DNA of 64,000 nt from Metaphire vulgaris (lineage: Eukaryota > Annelida > Clitellata > Crassiclitellata > Megascolecidae), in NCBI GenBank assembly GCA_018105865.1, contig CM030847.1, positions 12,404,589 to 12,468,588 of the forward strand, given 5' to 3'. The position numbers and the translations under genes were made by a program. Under the pieces are notes generated by a model. The model was not told the DNA's origin. It made no database searches and worked only from the letters and a program-made list of their open reading frames with translations. Positions 1-11,155 of this stretch are shown piece by piece (position 1 is the first letter of the stretch; the number at the start of each line of letters is the position of its first letter).

Positions 1-315
1 CCTTCTTAACTTCATTACATTTTAATCTATACTCTTTTTCAGCTGCATCAGATAAATCACGTCTAACTTTTAGGGCCCTCTTCTCAACCACAAGCTTGAG
101 GGTTGCTTCTGTAATCCATTTCTTATTGATTTTCTCCTTTTCTGGTACTGTTTCTTCAAAAGCTTCTCGTATCACTCCTGCTATCCCGTCAGCTCTCTTA
201 TCAATATCTTGCTCTTCCATCTGGCTCCATGGCGCATTTCTGATCTTAAATTCTAGTCTTTCTTGGTAAGATTTTGAGGTAAGATGGTACGTGCATAACT
301 GCAAAGTTTCATGTT
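1..315 (-). pseudogene. RTE-type LINE fragment (linker between endonuclease and RT)
   Basis: One frame of the minus strand is open from about 315 to the left edge. Its translation is rich in charged residues and includes K-K-W-I-T-E-A-T-L-K-L-V, typical of the segment between the endonuclease and reverse transcriptase domains of RTE LINEs (the part often annotated as craniofacial development protein 2-like). No start codon suits a host gene and the frame runs off the window. A related decayed copy lies at 13563-19540. The assignment is by motif recognition only. Confidence 0.6.
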
Positions 316-1299
316 ACTTATTTTTCATCCTCCCAGCCTCTTATCCTCTCAGCATGGAACAGCAACAGAAACAACAACAATTGATGATATGTTGATACCA
401 CTTTTCTGTGGGCTGGAATTATGAGCCAAACATAGGAATGTCCCAAAGTTCATTAAATTTAGCAGAATTTGTACTGATCAGTGATTACCGTACTTTAGCA
501 CATATAATACGAACCCGTCTCTGGATAACATGCGCCCACATGTAATATATGAAATTTAATTTTTATGTAATAAAGTTCTTACATTATGCACTAGAGATAA
601 ATAAATAATGACTAAACTAAAGTTGCAATAATGTGCAAGCTACAGTATTCTAGAGTCTAGATTCTGTTGTTTCTATGAAGTCGAATTTTTTTCGAGCACT
701 CAGAGCACCCCATCACCTTTTGTTAATTCACTCTGCACTTGGTTGTTAGTTGTTGTGCTCGGATATAATTAATTATCTAATGCACATGCTGTTAGCGAAC
801 AAAACTCTTTGAAATTCCCTGTTTCCATGCATTGTTGAAATTCAGTGTGGACAAGACATAATAATGTCGTCTATTTCAACTGTTATAATTATTAGTCTGC
901 AGCTTTGTTTTAAAATTCTATTTTTGAAATAAGAATTTATAATTAAAGTGCCTACACATGAACATAGATAGTGTAAAATCAGGCAATGATAAAATGTGAA
1001 AAACGTTATTGTGAATTCAATGCAGATTTTACAGAGAAACTTATGCTTTTGCCTAGTTGTAGTCGTAAACTGTTTTGTTTAATCTGCGGATTTTGTGTGG
1101 TTCTTTGATGAAATTTGATGTAATTCTGGATCAACACTACATGACCACACATTCAGACAAATGTTCAGTATCTAGTCGGCTTGAAGTTTCAAAGAAATCT
1201 TCATAGATAAGAAAATAACCTTGTTGCAGTTATGACTTTGTGCCCAGATGTAGATAAACTGGCATCTGAAATTCAGTATAACTGATTATGAGAAACAGT
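316..1299. other. A+T-rich non-coding stretch, probably ENTR1 intron or flank
   Basis: I see no coding potential, repeat array or terminal inverted repeat here. It lies upstream of the first visible ENTR1 exon and is presumably intronic. A short upstream exon could be missed by eye. Confidence 0.4.
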
Positions 1300-2146
1300 T
1301 ACAATCACGGATGGCCGGGAATCGACTGAAGCTCAACGAGGACAAGACCCAGCTCATCTGGCTAGGGTCGCGTCAACAGCTACAAAAGGTCTCGGTCACG
1401 GCAATGCGCCTTCCTAGCGCCACCACCGGCACCGAGTGCACCACCATGGTTAACATCTTAGGAGTGCTCATTGACAGCCAACTGTAGATGGCCACCGCCG
1501 TTAGTCAAAAGTCAGGCTTCCAGTTGCACCAACTGCGAGTGGTCAGGAAGTCGCTGACCCCTGAAGCGAGCAGGATGCTAGTCCAGGCCTTTATTAACAG
1601 CAGATTGGACTACTGCTACAGTGTCCTCTACGGTGTTAGCGACTACCTGCTGCAAAGGCTTCAAAGTGTCCAGAACGCGGCGGCACACCTGGTGATGCAG
1701 ACAGAGAAGTTTGACCACATCTCACCTGTTTCCGGTCCACCAGCACGTGAAGTTCAAGGTGGGGACGATCGCATTCAAGGCCCAGCACAACCTGGCACCA
1801 CCGTACCTGTGCAAAATTTTCTGTCCAATTGCCATGCTTTCTGGCTGCAAGGGCCTATGCTCTGCTGCAACCGGCACAATAGTTGCCTCTCGGATGCGGA
1901 CAAAATACGGAGACTGCAGCCTGGCTATTGCTGGACCAACCTTCTGCAATGCCCTCCTGATGCCACTGCGCCTCGCTTGCTCTGAGCAGTCAGTATTTTC
2001 GTTCAGAAAGAAGCTGAAAACTCTTCTGAAAACTCTTGTTTAATAGCTAGCCAACACTGACTGACATTAGCACATTTGCTGCACTGCGAACTTGCATTTA
2101 TAATTATAAATGTTCGTAGTAATAATAATAATAATAATTGTAAATG
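1300..2146 (+). pseudogene. L2/CR1-like LINE, 3' part of reverse transcriptase ORF
   Basis: The + strand encodes the end of a non-LTR reverse transcriptase in three frame segments. The first (about 1310-1485) has N-R-L-K-L-N-E-D-K-T-Q and ends at an in-frame TAG. The second (1488-1730) has the thumb-region motif R-L-D-Y-C followed by L-Q-S-V-Q-N-A-A-A-H-L-V. The third (1711-2043) ends with F-R-K-K-L-K-T-L-L, the usual C-terminus of this LINE group. A TAA-repeat tail follows near 2119-2138. The copy is 5'-truncated and frameshifted, so it is dead. Confidence 0.8.
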
Positions 2147-2267
2147 AATTAGATTAACAGTGGTTTCCAAAATTGATTTAAAATTATTGTTGAATGAACA
2201 TTTGAATTTGAACTGAAAATGACTGCTTTTATAGTTTTCAGATATTGGTTTCTGAAAGTTAAAAATG

Positions 2268-2271
<4 letters not shown>

Positions 2272-2332
<61 letters not shown>
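2272..2332. repeat. (AT)n microsatellite
   Basis: About 60 bp of uninterrupted TA dinucleotides. Length is likely polymorphic and assembly-sensitive. Confidence 0.95.
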
Positions 2333-2333
<1 letters not shown>

Positions 2334-2335
2334 GG

Positions 2336-3193
2336 ATTTAGAGTTTGGCGCTTATCTATGGCTGCCTTGCATGCGTTTTGTGCATGCCACGTTTCGTCGT
2401 CGTTCGACGCAATTTCTGATGCTCCGTGTGTGAATCTTGCGCCGGAGTTGAGGATTTCTTAGAGTCCGTCGGTTTTCAGAGGAGTTTTGGCTGTCCTCTA
2501 CTGTTTCGCGTCGTTTCGGAAGCCTCGAGTCGGTCTCACAGCCTGTGCAGGACATCGCCATGTTGGCTATTGTTATAGCGCCATGCGATGATCGACGGTC
2601 GTTCCAGGCTTCGCTCGAGCATTCATCTTCGCGAGGACGGCGTTCCGCTCTTCGGTTCCGACGTGTCTCGTGCTGTCCTCTACCTTTCCACGTCGTCCTG
2701 GAAGTTCAAGTCAGTCGCCGTCCGTCGGGTGTGCGCCAAAGTGAGCCGCATCGGCTGCTGCGTGAAAATTCAGCGGATTTGCGGTTGGCTGTCGTTTCTG
2801 GGCTTCGCTGGATTTTCCATCTTCGTCGTATTTGCCGATTTCGACGACGGAACTATCTTCTTGCAGAAGACCGCTTCTTCAGGAACTTTTCCGGTGGTTA
2901 TATCCGTACGGAGAAACTCCTACTACCAACTCGCGGACTTTCAACATCATCTTCCGCTACTCGTTGGCATGTCAATGGGGCTACAGTTTTCCTTGAAGGA
3001 CCGCTTCTAAAGGACTTTGCACCAGACTTCTTCACGGCAGCAAAGTTCTTTCCATCATCACAGTGGATTTTAACATCGCCACCTTCTGACCTTCATTGAC
3101 ATGTCAGCGGTGTCAAAGCGCTTTTGATTTTGGATTTTAAATCATGCGTACAGCGCTATATAAATTGTCCTGATAATAATAATAATAATAACG
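2336..3193 (+). repeat. GC-rich retroposon-like unit with TAA tail
   Basis: A block much richer in G+C than its surroundings ends in GCGCTATATAAATTG and then a run of TAA, the 3' layout of LINE/SINE-type retroposons. A segment beginning GCTGTCCTCTAC occurs at about 2490 and again at about 2672, so there is an internal imperfect duplication. Two overlapping + frames are open (2545-3099 and 2588-3010), but neither translation resembles a known family. I regard it as a non-autonomous or captured-sequence retroposon of unknown type. Confidence 0.4.
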
Positions 3194-3468
3194 CATCTTT
3201 TACAATTTTATAAACATTTAGATTCCCTGTGTATCAAATAGATTTTTTATTATAAAAACCAGCATCAGAATCATCTACAGAGTGTCTATGAAAAAACCCC
3301 AGCAGAAAACTATGATTTCTTAAAAATTCCTAAATATATTTATATCAAAATTGCCATACGTGTACAGAACATATTTCCCCACCTTTCTGCTTTGCATGTA
3401 AGGTGACCATATTGTGAGATATCAAAGTCAAACTTCAATTTTTACTACTTGGTCGCAGCATGACAGGC

Positions 3469-3600
3469 CTAAATATCTAGCTTCACATAAATTTGGTTTC
3501 TTGTCAATTGTAAGTTGTCGATTTCTTCTTGCAGTTCTATGTCATCTGTGAATCTCAGGTTGTTCACCATCTCTCCATTGATCCTGACTCCTTTTCTCTC
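3469..3600 (-). pseudogene. RTE-type LINE fragment around the RT active site
   Basis: The minus strand reads G-V-R-I-N-G-E-M-V-N-N-L-R-F-T-D-D-I, the stretch of RTE reverse transcriptases normally reading L-R-F-A-D-D. The alanine is replaced by threonine. Only about 40 codons are recognisable, so this is a small decayed fragment. Confidence 0.6.
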
Positions 3601-4603
3601 TTTACAGCCATTATCCTTTCTAGATATATAAAACCGCAAAGGCAGCAGTGTAAGAATAGGACATGAACTATGAGACTGGTTCAAGCAAAAAGAGTGAAGA
3701 AAACAAGGAGACCCGGTCGCAACCATAGACTTCATGGATTTATATAGCACTTTCAAAAGTAGTACCACAGTGGCTGATTATTTTTTGGCACTTAGTATAT
3801 CTTAAAATAGCCATGGAAGCAGTGAATGGTCAGCCAGGCAATGATTGAAATATCCATAGGGCAGTGAGACTAGGTTGTTATAGCTATGAAGGAAATTATT
3901 TTAGAAACAGGAAGGATTTAAGTGATTATGATATGATGTTCTACTAATTGCTTGGCTCTTATTTATTTTTATATAAATTTTTGTTTAATATTCAGCAACT
4001 TCTGTGATATTTCATCCTATATATATGAAATTTATAACTTGTTTCAATGGAGTTCCTTCAACCAGCATTGACTCCCATATGGGCTCATAAGTCATAAGCT
4101 TTCTCTTGTAACTATCAGGCCTGCAAAGAGAAATTCTGGGCCCCTGTGCAGGAACAGTCACAGGGCCCTAAAAATTTGAAAGTTTATAATTTGTAGAAAG
4201 TTCCTAAAAATGTACATTATTCCTGGCCCTTGGAGTTTGAATCAAGTGTAAAAAAATAGTGATGACCTTTTTTACTTGTCAGGCTTTTCAGGACGTTAAA
4301 GTAAGTATGGCAGATGGGCCCCCAAAGCATAATAAATGGCACTATTCCATGAGATAACATTTTGCTGACCCGCCCGAGCCCCCTACAGATCGCCAGGCCC
4401 CTGTGCTTTTGCCCCCTCTCAGCAGCCATGGTAGCTATTAGTTTATTGTATTTTATTTATAAGTATTTTTATCAGATTTTTCACTTTTGCTATGAATTAG
4501 TTCTTTTATGGTCTTGTTTTGACATTGACTGATTCCTCTGAGCATTGTGAAGTTGTATGAAATTCCACCATAGAGGCTGTCAATTAGATTGCAGTTAGAA
4601 TAA

Positions 4604-4785
4604 ATTTTCTTTAAAAAATAGCTGGAAATATTTAGAGACTTCTGGAGCAGCTGGTCCATTTTCCTTTTTAAACAAGGCTTTGACATTTTCCTTGGGATGA
4701 TCTGTTTTTAAAGCATTTATTGCAGTAAGATTGCTTCCTAATCTTAATTTTAGCCATAAGTGTGTTACAACTGGAAGCCTAAATA
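4604..4785 (-). pseudogene. Exon-like open segment with TPR-like motif
   Basis: About 58 minus-strand codons are open, following an acceptor-like CTATTTAG. The translation includes N-V-K-A-L-F-K-K, resembling the helix turn of tetratricopeptide repeats in FKBP-type co-chaperones, then a stop. There is no good donor and it lies antisense in the ENTR1 locus. It may be a processed-pseudogene scrap or chance; I do not assign it to a gene. Confidence 0.2.
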
Positions 4786-4835
4786 GACATTTTTAATGCA
4801 TTTTCAAATGAAAATTTGTTTATTTTAAAATGTAG

Positions 4836-4912
4836 CAACTGCAAGAAGAGAATCGAGAATTAAGGCAGCAGTTATTGAAGACTCGTGCAGTTGCATGCAG
4901 AGAATCTGCCAG
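4836..4912 (+). CDS. ENTR1: ENTR1 (SDCCAG3) coding exon A, coiled coil
   Basis: This 77-nt exon lies between a TTTTAAAATGTAG acceptor and a GTAGAG donor. In phase 0 it encodes 25 codons plus two bases, beginning Q-L-Q-E-E-N-R-E-L-R-Q-Q-L, a heptad pattern matching the D-E-N-x-x-L-R-R-K-L segment that opens the C-terminal coiled coil of vertebrate ENTR1. Its last two bases (AG) are completed by the first base of the exon at 27976, so the two join in frame. ENTR1 is an endosome-associated trafficking regulator. Earlier exons are not visible and must lie to the left or be too short to recognise. The following intron is 23,063 bp. Confidence 0.75.
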
Positions 4913-5157
4913 GTAGAGAATTATATGTAAGAGCCATATTAGCTTTAATTTTAAGAACTAACAGTATTGTTATTGTAATGAATTGTGCAAAAATTAAAAT
5001 ACATCATCTAAGATCATACATCATCTTGATGTATGAATCTCACATAAATATTTATATGTATTTCCAAATATGCTTAATTATTATGCATATCTAAGAAATA
5101 TATAGCATGACTGATCTGGTAAACTCGTCATATTTGCTGCTTGATAGCATATGTTAA

Positions 5158-6205
5158 CCCGTTCCCGGGCAATGCCGTCTTAAAACGGCGCCCGAAAATC
5201 ATATCCCAAAGTGTAACACCGTCTATAAACGGTGCGCCACATAAGCATCGGACATTGCAGTTTTAAACCGCCCCGGGACTCCGGGAGTAACTTTTCGATT
5301 TAGTTTACTATCCATTCGATAGATGGCAGCACTTTCTTCGCTGTTGTTGACTATTATAAGCAAGAAAACTCCATTTATCGTCCAAATACTGGGATTTTGC
5401 ATTGAAATGCCTCGAAAAGACTAAAGTCTGAGGTTTGAAAAATCATAACTCCGCCAATTTTGGTCCGATCTTCAAAATTTTTGCACTATTATGTTCCAAT
5501 TACACCGCCCTAAAACTTTCTCGCTCAAAGTTGGGAGGTCACCGCTGAAAAGTTTTTGCTATTGCGCTTTGAAATTTTTTTGGGGGGAAGGTTCCGATTT
5601 TCGGCTGTAAGGTGGACCTACCCCCAAAAATTTCTTTTTTGGCACGCATGGTTCGAAAGAGCAATAAAAATGCTAAACAACGGTGCAACCCGCATCTTTC
5701 TAGCTTCTATATAGCCTGAAATATACTCAGTTGTTCGGTTTTTCAGATTGAAAATCTGTTCGCAAAATTGTCATTTCTTCGAGCAATGAGTAATATTGTT
5801 TGAAAAATCATAACTGCCCCAAATTTTGTCCAATCTTCAAAATTTGTGCACTATTCTGTTCCAATTACACCCCTTTATAACTCTCTCGCTCACAGTTTGG
5901 GGGTTGCCGTGGAAAAAATTTTGCTATGGGGCTTGGAACAAAATTTGACCAAAATGTTGGGGAGGGTCCTATTTTGGGCTGTAGGGTGGACCCTACCCCA
6001 AAATTTTCTTCTTTGGCACGGATGGTTCGAAAGAGCAATAAAAATGCTAAGCAACGGTGCAAACCGCATCTTTCTAGCTTCTATATAGCCCGAAATATAG
6101 TAAGTTTAAAACTTGTATGTTCACAATTTCACATGAACGCCTTTCCCCCAAATTAAATACCCCGATTGGGGACGACTTGAAAAAATTAAATTCCCCTGCA
6201 ACGGG
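5158..6205 (+). mobile_element. Non-autonomous piggyBac-like TTAA element 1
   Basis: A 1,048-bp element is flanked by TTAA on both sides (5154-5157, 6206-6209), begins CCCGTTCCCGGGCAATGCCG and ends CCCCTGCAACGGG. Near the left end are palindromic sites (CCGTCTTAAAACGG, CCGTCTATAAACGG) and a block ATCCATTCGATAGATGGCAG that recurs at the 5' end of the piggyBac element at 13646-17412. Two copies of a repeat begin at 5434 and 5799 (365-bp period). The right end, with its GATTGGGG and AATTAAATT motifs, also matches that piggyBac. It has no transposase and should depend on one in trans. The short open frames here are not genes. Confidence 0.85.
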
Positions 6206-6343
6206 TTAAGCAAAGTTGATTAGCCTATGCAATGAAAGCATTATTATTATGCATTTCAATCAATCATGAAACTTCTTTAGTATCGTTTTAATAATGGCTT
6301 ATTTATCAAATGATGGTCAAATGATGGTCACTTAGCCCTTTAA

Positions 6344-7415
6344 CCCGTTCCCGGGCAACACCGTCTTAAGACGGCGCCAGAAAATCATATTCAAACGGGT
6401 AATGCCGTTTATAAACGTTGGTCACGGCGCGCCACATAAGGATGTGTGTACTCCGGACAGTGAAGTTTTAAACCGCAAAAAAGCGACTATTCGATTTATT
6501 TACTAGCCATTCGATAGATGGCAGCACTTTCTTCGCTGTTGTTGACTATAATATAAGCCAGAAAACTTGCAGAAGATCGTCCAACTTACCGTTGATTTTG
6601 CATTGAAATGCCTCGAAAAAGACTCAAGTCTGGAGTTTGAAAAATCATAACTCTGTCAATTTTGGCCCGATCTTCAACATTTTTGCATTATTCTGTTCCA
6701 ATTACATCCCTTTACAATGGTCACGCCCACAGTTTGGGGGTTACCGCGGAAAATTTTTTGCTATTGGGCTTGGAACAAAATTTGACCAAAATGTTGGGGA
6801 GGGTCCTATTTTGGGCTGTAGGGTGGACCCTACCCCCCCAAATTTTCTTTTTTGGCACGCATGGTTCGAAAGAGCAATAAAAATGCTAAACAACGGTGCA
6901 AACCGCATCTTTCTAGCTTCTATATAGCCTGAAATATACGAAGTTCGGTTTTTCAGATTGAAAATCTGTTCGCAAAATTGTCATTTCTTCGAGCAATGAG
7001 TAATGTTTGAAAAAGCATAACTGCTCCAAATTTTGTCCAATCTTCGAAATTTTTGCATTATTCTGTTCCAATTACATCCCTTTACAATGGTCTCGCTCAC
7101 AGTTTGGGGGTTACCGTGGAAAAATTTTTCGCTATTCTGCTTGGAACAAAATTTGACCAAAATGTTGGGAAGGGTCCTATTTTGGGCTGTAGGGTGGACT
7201 CTACCCCCCAAAATTTTCTTTTTTGGCACGCATGGTTCGAAAGAGCAATAAAAATGCTAAACAACGGTGCAAACCGCATCTTTCTAGCTTCTATATGGCC
7301 TGAAATATAGTAAGTTTAAAACTTGTATGTTCACATTTTCACATGAACGCCTTTTCCCCAAATTAAATACCCCGATTGGGGACGACTTGAAAAAATTAAA
7401 TCCCCCTGCAATGGG
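6344..7415 (+). mobile_element. Non-autonomous piggyBac-like TTAA element 2 (nested in element 3)
   Basis: A 1,072-bp sibling of element 1 is flanked by TTAA at 6340-6343 and 7416-7419. It starts CCCGTTCCCGGGCAACACCG and ends CCCCCTGCAATGGG, with two internal repeats starting at 6636 and 7006 (370-bp period). It sits only 8 bp inside the left terminus of element 3. Element 2 is therefore younger than element 3. Confidence 0.85.
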
Positions 7416-8360
7416 TTAAAGGGAGAATTAAATTTTTAAAGTCATTCTCTCACAGAGGAATTAATTTTGGGAAAAGGCGTTCATATTAAAACGTGAACAT
7501 ATACATTATAAACTTACTATATTTCAGGCTATATAGAAGCTAGAAAGATGTGGTTTGCACCGTTGTTGAGCATTTTTATTGCTCTTTCTATCCATCCGTG
7601 CCAAAAGAAGAAAGTTGGGGGTAGGGACCACTCTACACCCTAAAATCGGACCCCTTTCCAGAATTTTGTTCAAATTTTGATCAAAGGTCAATAGCAAAAC
7701 GTCTTCAGTGGTAACCCCCCAAATGTGAGCGAGAAAGTTGTAGGGAGGTGTAATTGGAACAGAATAGGGCAAACATTTTGAAGATTGGAGCCAATTTGGG
7801 ATAGTTTGAATTTTCATACCCTAGTACCCATTGCTCGCTGAAATGACACTTACACGAACGGATTTTCAATGTGAAAAACCGAACAACTCAGTATATTTCA
7901 GGCTATATAAAAGCTAGAAAGATGTGGTTTGCACCATTGTTGAGCCTTTTTATTGGTCTTTCGAACCAGCCGTGCAAAAAAATTTTGGGGGCAGGGTCCA
8001 CTCTACACCACAAAATCGGACCATTTCCAAAAAAATTTTTAAAGCTCAATAAAAAATAATCTTCAGCAGTGACACCCCAACTGTGAACGAGAGAGTTTTA
8101 GAGATATGTAATTGGAACAGAATAGTGCAAAAATTTTGAAGATCTGACCATATTTGGCATAGTTAAGATTTTTCTAGCCTCCGGCTGAAGATTTTTTCTA
8201 TACATTTCCCAGCCTTGGTCATTACACAGTCATTATCCTTTGCTTATATAGGCAAAAATATCGAAAACGGTGCTGCCACCTATCGAATGGATGGTAACTA
8301 AATCAATTGGCGCGTTGGATAGATGTAAAAATCTTATGTCCGTGGTACACACATGCTTAT

Positions 8361-9225
8361 TAGGGTGGAGTGAAAAAAACTTTTTTTTGGAATTTTTAAT
8401 TCCAGTAGTGATCAAAAGTTGCCTATGATAGCACACAAGTACTGCAAGAAATCTGGCAGTCTCATGTTGACATCTTCTGCCCTCTACCAGACGATTTAAA
8501 GACGTTTTAGCTTTGAACTATCGAGAAACTGAACGATTTTGACATTCCCAGATTGATTCCTGACGATTAAGAAAATTTTAAACCTGCTATTCGCTCATTC
8601 TTGACAATATAAAAGTCTTAATTACCGGTAATCTTGAATTTTTTTGTATTTATGTAGCTCCAATATTTAATTAATAGTTATGTGGCGCCTATAAATTACC
8701 AATCTTAAAAGCGCTGATGTGAACTTTTATTTAGATGCCGTAGCGTGTGTTGAAAATAATTACGCAGTTAGCTAAATTAATTATTTTTGACATTCTATGT
8801 ATGGAAACTTTACCCAACAGTTAGTGCCTCAAGTATAAGTCGAGGTCAGGATATATAACCTGTGAATTGGCCTTAAATTTCTCGACTTTATCACGAATAT
8901 ATACGGTAACTGATAAAAACAATAATTAGCAGGGCATCGTCTTCAACTAGGCCACTGTAGTCGTGCGCGACGTATATTTGCAAAATCGTGGCTAATGCAC
9001 AGTAGTAAAAATAGACTTATGTAATGTCAATATGAAATGTTGCAATCGAAAATGGCTTAAAATCTCAAAAAAATCAATATGGCGTCTTTAAATCGTCCGG
9101 TAGAGGGCAGAAGACGTCAACATGAGACTGCCAAATTCCTTGCAGTACTTGTGCGCTATCAAAGGCAACTTTTGATCACTATTGGAATTAAAAATTCCAA
9201 AAAAAGTTTTTTTCACTCCACCCTA
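8361..9225. mobile_element. DNA transposon with 148-bp TIRs and 8-bp TSD (TAGGGTGG family)
   Basis: The 865-bp element begins TAGGGTGGAGTG and ends CACTCCACCCTA. The terminal inverted repeats extend about 148 bp (8361-8508 and 9077-9225) with few mismatches. An exact 8-bp duplication ATGCTTAT flanks it (8353-8360, 9226-9233), consistent with hAT or P-type transposition. No transposase is encoded. A longer relative with the same TAGGGTGG tips lies at 49827-51420. Confidence 0.85.
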
Positions 9226-9320
9226 ATGCTTATCCGGCGTGCCGTTTTAAAACGGAGTACCCCCGTAAGCTATGATTTTCCGGCGTGGTTTATAAACGGC
9301 GAAGCCCTGGAAGAGGTTAA

Positions 9321-9875
9321 GAGTGAAAATCATTTAATCATTTAATCATAAATTTATAGATCATGTCCATAATAGGTCATGGTTTGACTATCAAAAGGGT
9401 AAGCTGGATAGTAAGTAGTATTACTGTTTTATATGTCAAATACCGGTAAGTTAATTGCCACAGCATAGTTAAACAGAAAGAGTAGAATTGATAAATACAC
9501 AGATTAATGAAAATCACAACACAAAATGGCTGTTAAGTAAATGAAGTTAGATAAACTGAGGTGATTGCAAACAAACTTAATCCTTCCATGCTTTTGCAGT
9601 CTTAAGATATATCTAAGGTAAAAATATTTATTGTTTCCATGTTATATATTTGAAGTTGACAACATTTACAAACCAGCAACTAGATCTATGTGGCTCAAAA
9701 GTGTGGTATTTGGTCAAGAGTCTTTCTCAGTTGACAATGCAGATAATAATTATTGCACTTCTATATAATACCCAAGGGTATCAATCGATGGTACTTCAAA
9801 TCCATTCACAAAAGACCAGGTCATTCCAGAGATCAGTCAGAGGGAAACAGCAAGACAGACTATATGGAGGAAATG
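9321..9875. other. A+T-rich stretch, nothing identified
   Basis: Non-repetitive intronic DNA. The overlapping short + frames near 9650-9900 show no family motif. Confidence 0.4.
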
Positions 9876-10025
9876 CTAATTGGAAGAGTTGTGTTTAAGC
9901 CTAGATCTGAAAATACTGAGTTTATTGGCAGATCTGACAACCAGAGGGAGAGAGTTCCAGATTTTTGGCCCAGAAATAGAAAAAGCTCTCTTACCAATTT
10001 CAGTGTTTGTTCTAGGTACATTTAA

Positions 10026-11155
10026 CCCCCTCACCGGGTTCCCCGAGCCTAGCTCGTCCAACGTCATTTATCCGTATTTGGGATCCGCGAGCTAGGCTCG
10101 CACGATGTATCACAGACGTGATGTATCACAGACGTTTTATGCTGCAGATCGCTTTATTTATTTATTGACAATTTACATAGCGCAGTAGACAAGGCTAAGG
10201 CCTACAACAACAGAGCTTAACAGTTTGTATCCAATATTTTAAAAAATAAATGTGTCTTTACTATCCATCTATTTGCTAGATAGCACCTATTTTTCAGCTA
10301 TATTACATCCTTGAAAGAGAGAATATATATTCTTTGGAGCGAGGGTCAGACCAATAACTTACAGAATTTGACTTTTTCGGGTTAGAATTGATCTATCTTT
10401 ACCAAATGTTGACCGATTTACAAACTTTTTGTTTATTTTGTTCCTTTGACATCCCCCTACAACTTTGCCACTGACCAAAGTGGGGTTACTGCTGAAAAAT
10501 TTTAGCTACAGAGCTTCAAAAAAATTTTCTGGAGAGGTTTTATTTCAGGCCGTAGAGTGGACCTTACCCCTAATTTTTTGGCATGGATGGCTAGAAAGAG
10601 GAATAAAAAAGCTAAACAATGGTGCATACCTCATCTTCTTAGCTCTTATATAGCCTGAGATATAGCAAATTTTAAAATATATATATAGAAAATTTTCAAT
10701 CTTCGAAACTTTCCCTAAATTCACCGATAACACTTATGTTCAAACATATGGGTCATCAGGTTAGAATTGTTAGATCTTTACCAAATGTTGACTGATTTTC
10801 AAAATTTTTGATTTATTTTCTTCCTCTACATCCTGCTACAACTTTGCTGCTGACCAAAGTGGGGTTACTGCTGAAAAATTTTAGCTACGGAGCTTAGAAA
10901 CAAATTTTTTGGAGGGGGCTTTATTTTAGGCCATAGAGTGGACCCTACCTCCAAATTTTTTTGTTTTGTATGGATGGTTAGAAAGAGGAATAAAAAAGCT
11001 AAACAATGGTGTTTACATCATGTTCTTAGCTCTTATATAGCCTGAGATAAAGCAAATTTAAAAAGTTACAGTTTTCATTTCTGAAGAACGTTTTTCCAAA
11101 AATTAAATTCCTAGTACGGTGACGGCATCTGAAAATTTAATCTCCAGTTAAGGGG
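10026..11155 (+). mobile_element. Non-autonomous piggyBac-like TTAA element 4 (older copy)
   Basis: This element begins CCCCCTCACCGGG after TTAA (10022-10025) and ends AGTTAAGGGG before CTAA (11156-11159), a one-base variant of the target. It interrupts the LINE that flanks it. The conserved subterminal block is recognisable as TACTATCCATCTATTTGCTA near 10260. Two diverged internal repeats lie at about 10370-10690 and 10745-11060. Divergence makes it older than elements 1 and 2. Confidence 0.7.
10143..10245 (-). repeat. LINE 3' UTR fragment inside TTAA element 4
   Basis: The segment from (TTTA)n through AGACAAGGCTAAGGCC to GAGCTTAACAG matches the 3' end of the LINE fragment at 47640-47760 (AGACAAGACTAAGG, GTGCTTAACA). 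It is in minus orientation with a short A/T-rich tail. It is a short retroposed tail. Confidence 0.5.

Larger units (their letters stand above)
6336..9316 (-). mobile_element. Non-autonomous piggyBac-like TTAA element 3, host of two nested insertions
   Basis: This element is in inverse orientation to elements 1 and 2. Its left end CCCTTTAA (6336-6343) is preceded by TTAG, a decayed TTAA, and continues after nested element 2 as AGGGAGAATTAAATTTTTAA (7420 on). The copy at 24450 has the same start uninterrupted, which supports this reading. The right end carries inverted palindromes (GTTTTAAAAC, TTTATAAACGGCG) and stops at TTAA 9317-9320. Two diverged internal repeats lie at about 7500-8180. A separate element is inserted at 8361-9225. 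Confidence 0.7.

Noticed and set aside
4125..4440. Possible hAT element from GGCCCCTGTGC at both ends
   Set aside because: The two copies are in direct, not inverted, orientation and no flanking duplication was found.
5846..7310. Several short frames in both strands of the TTAA elements
   Set aside because: They fall in shared internal repeats and shift frame between copies, so there is no selection for protein.
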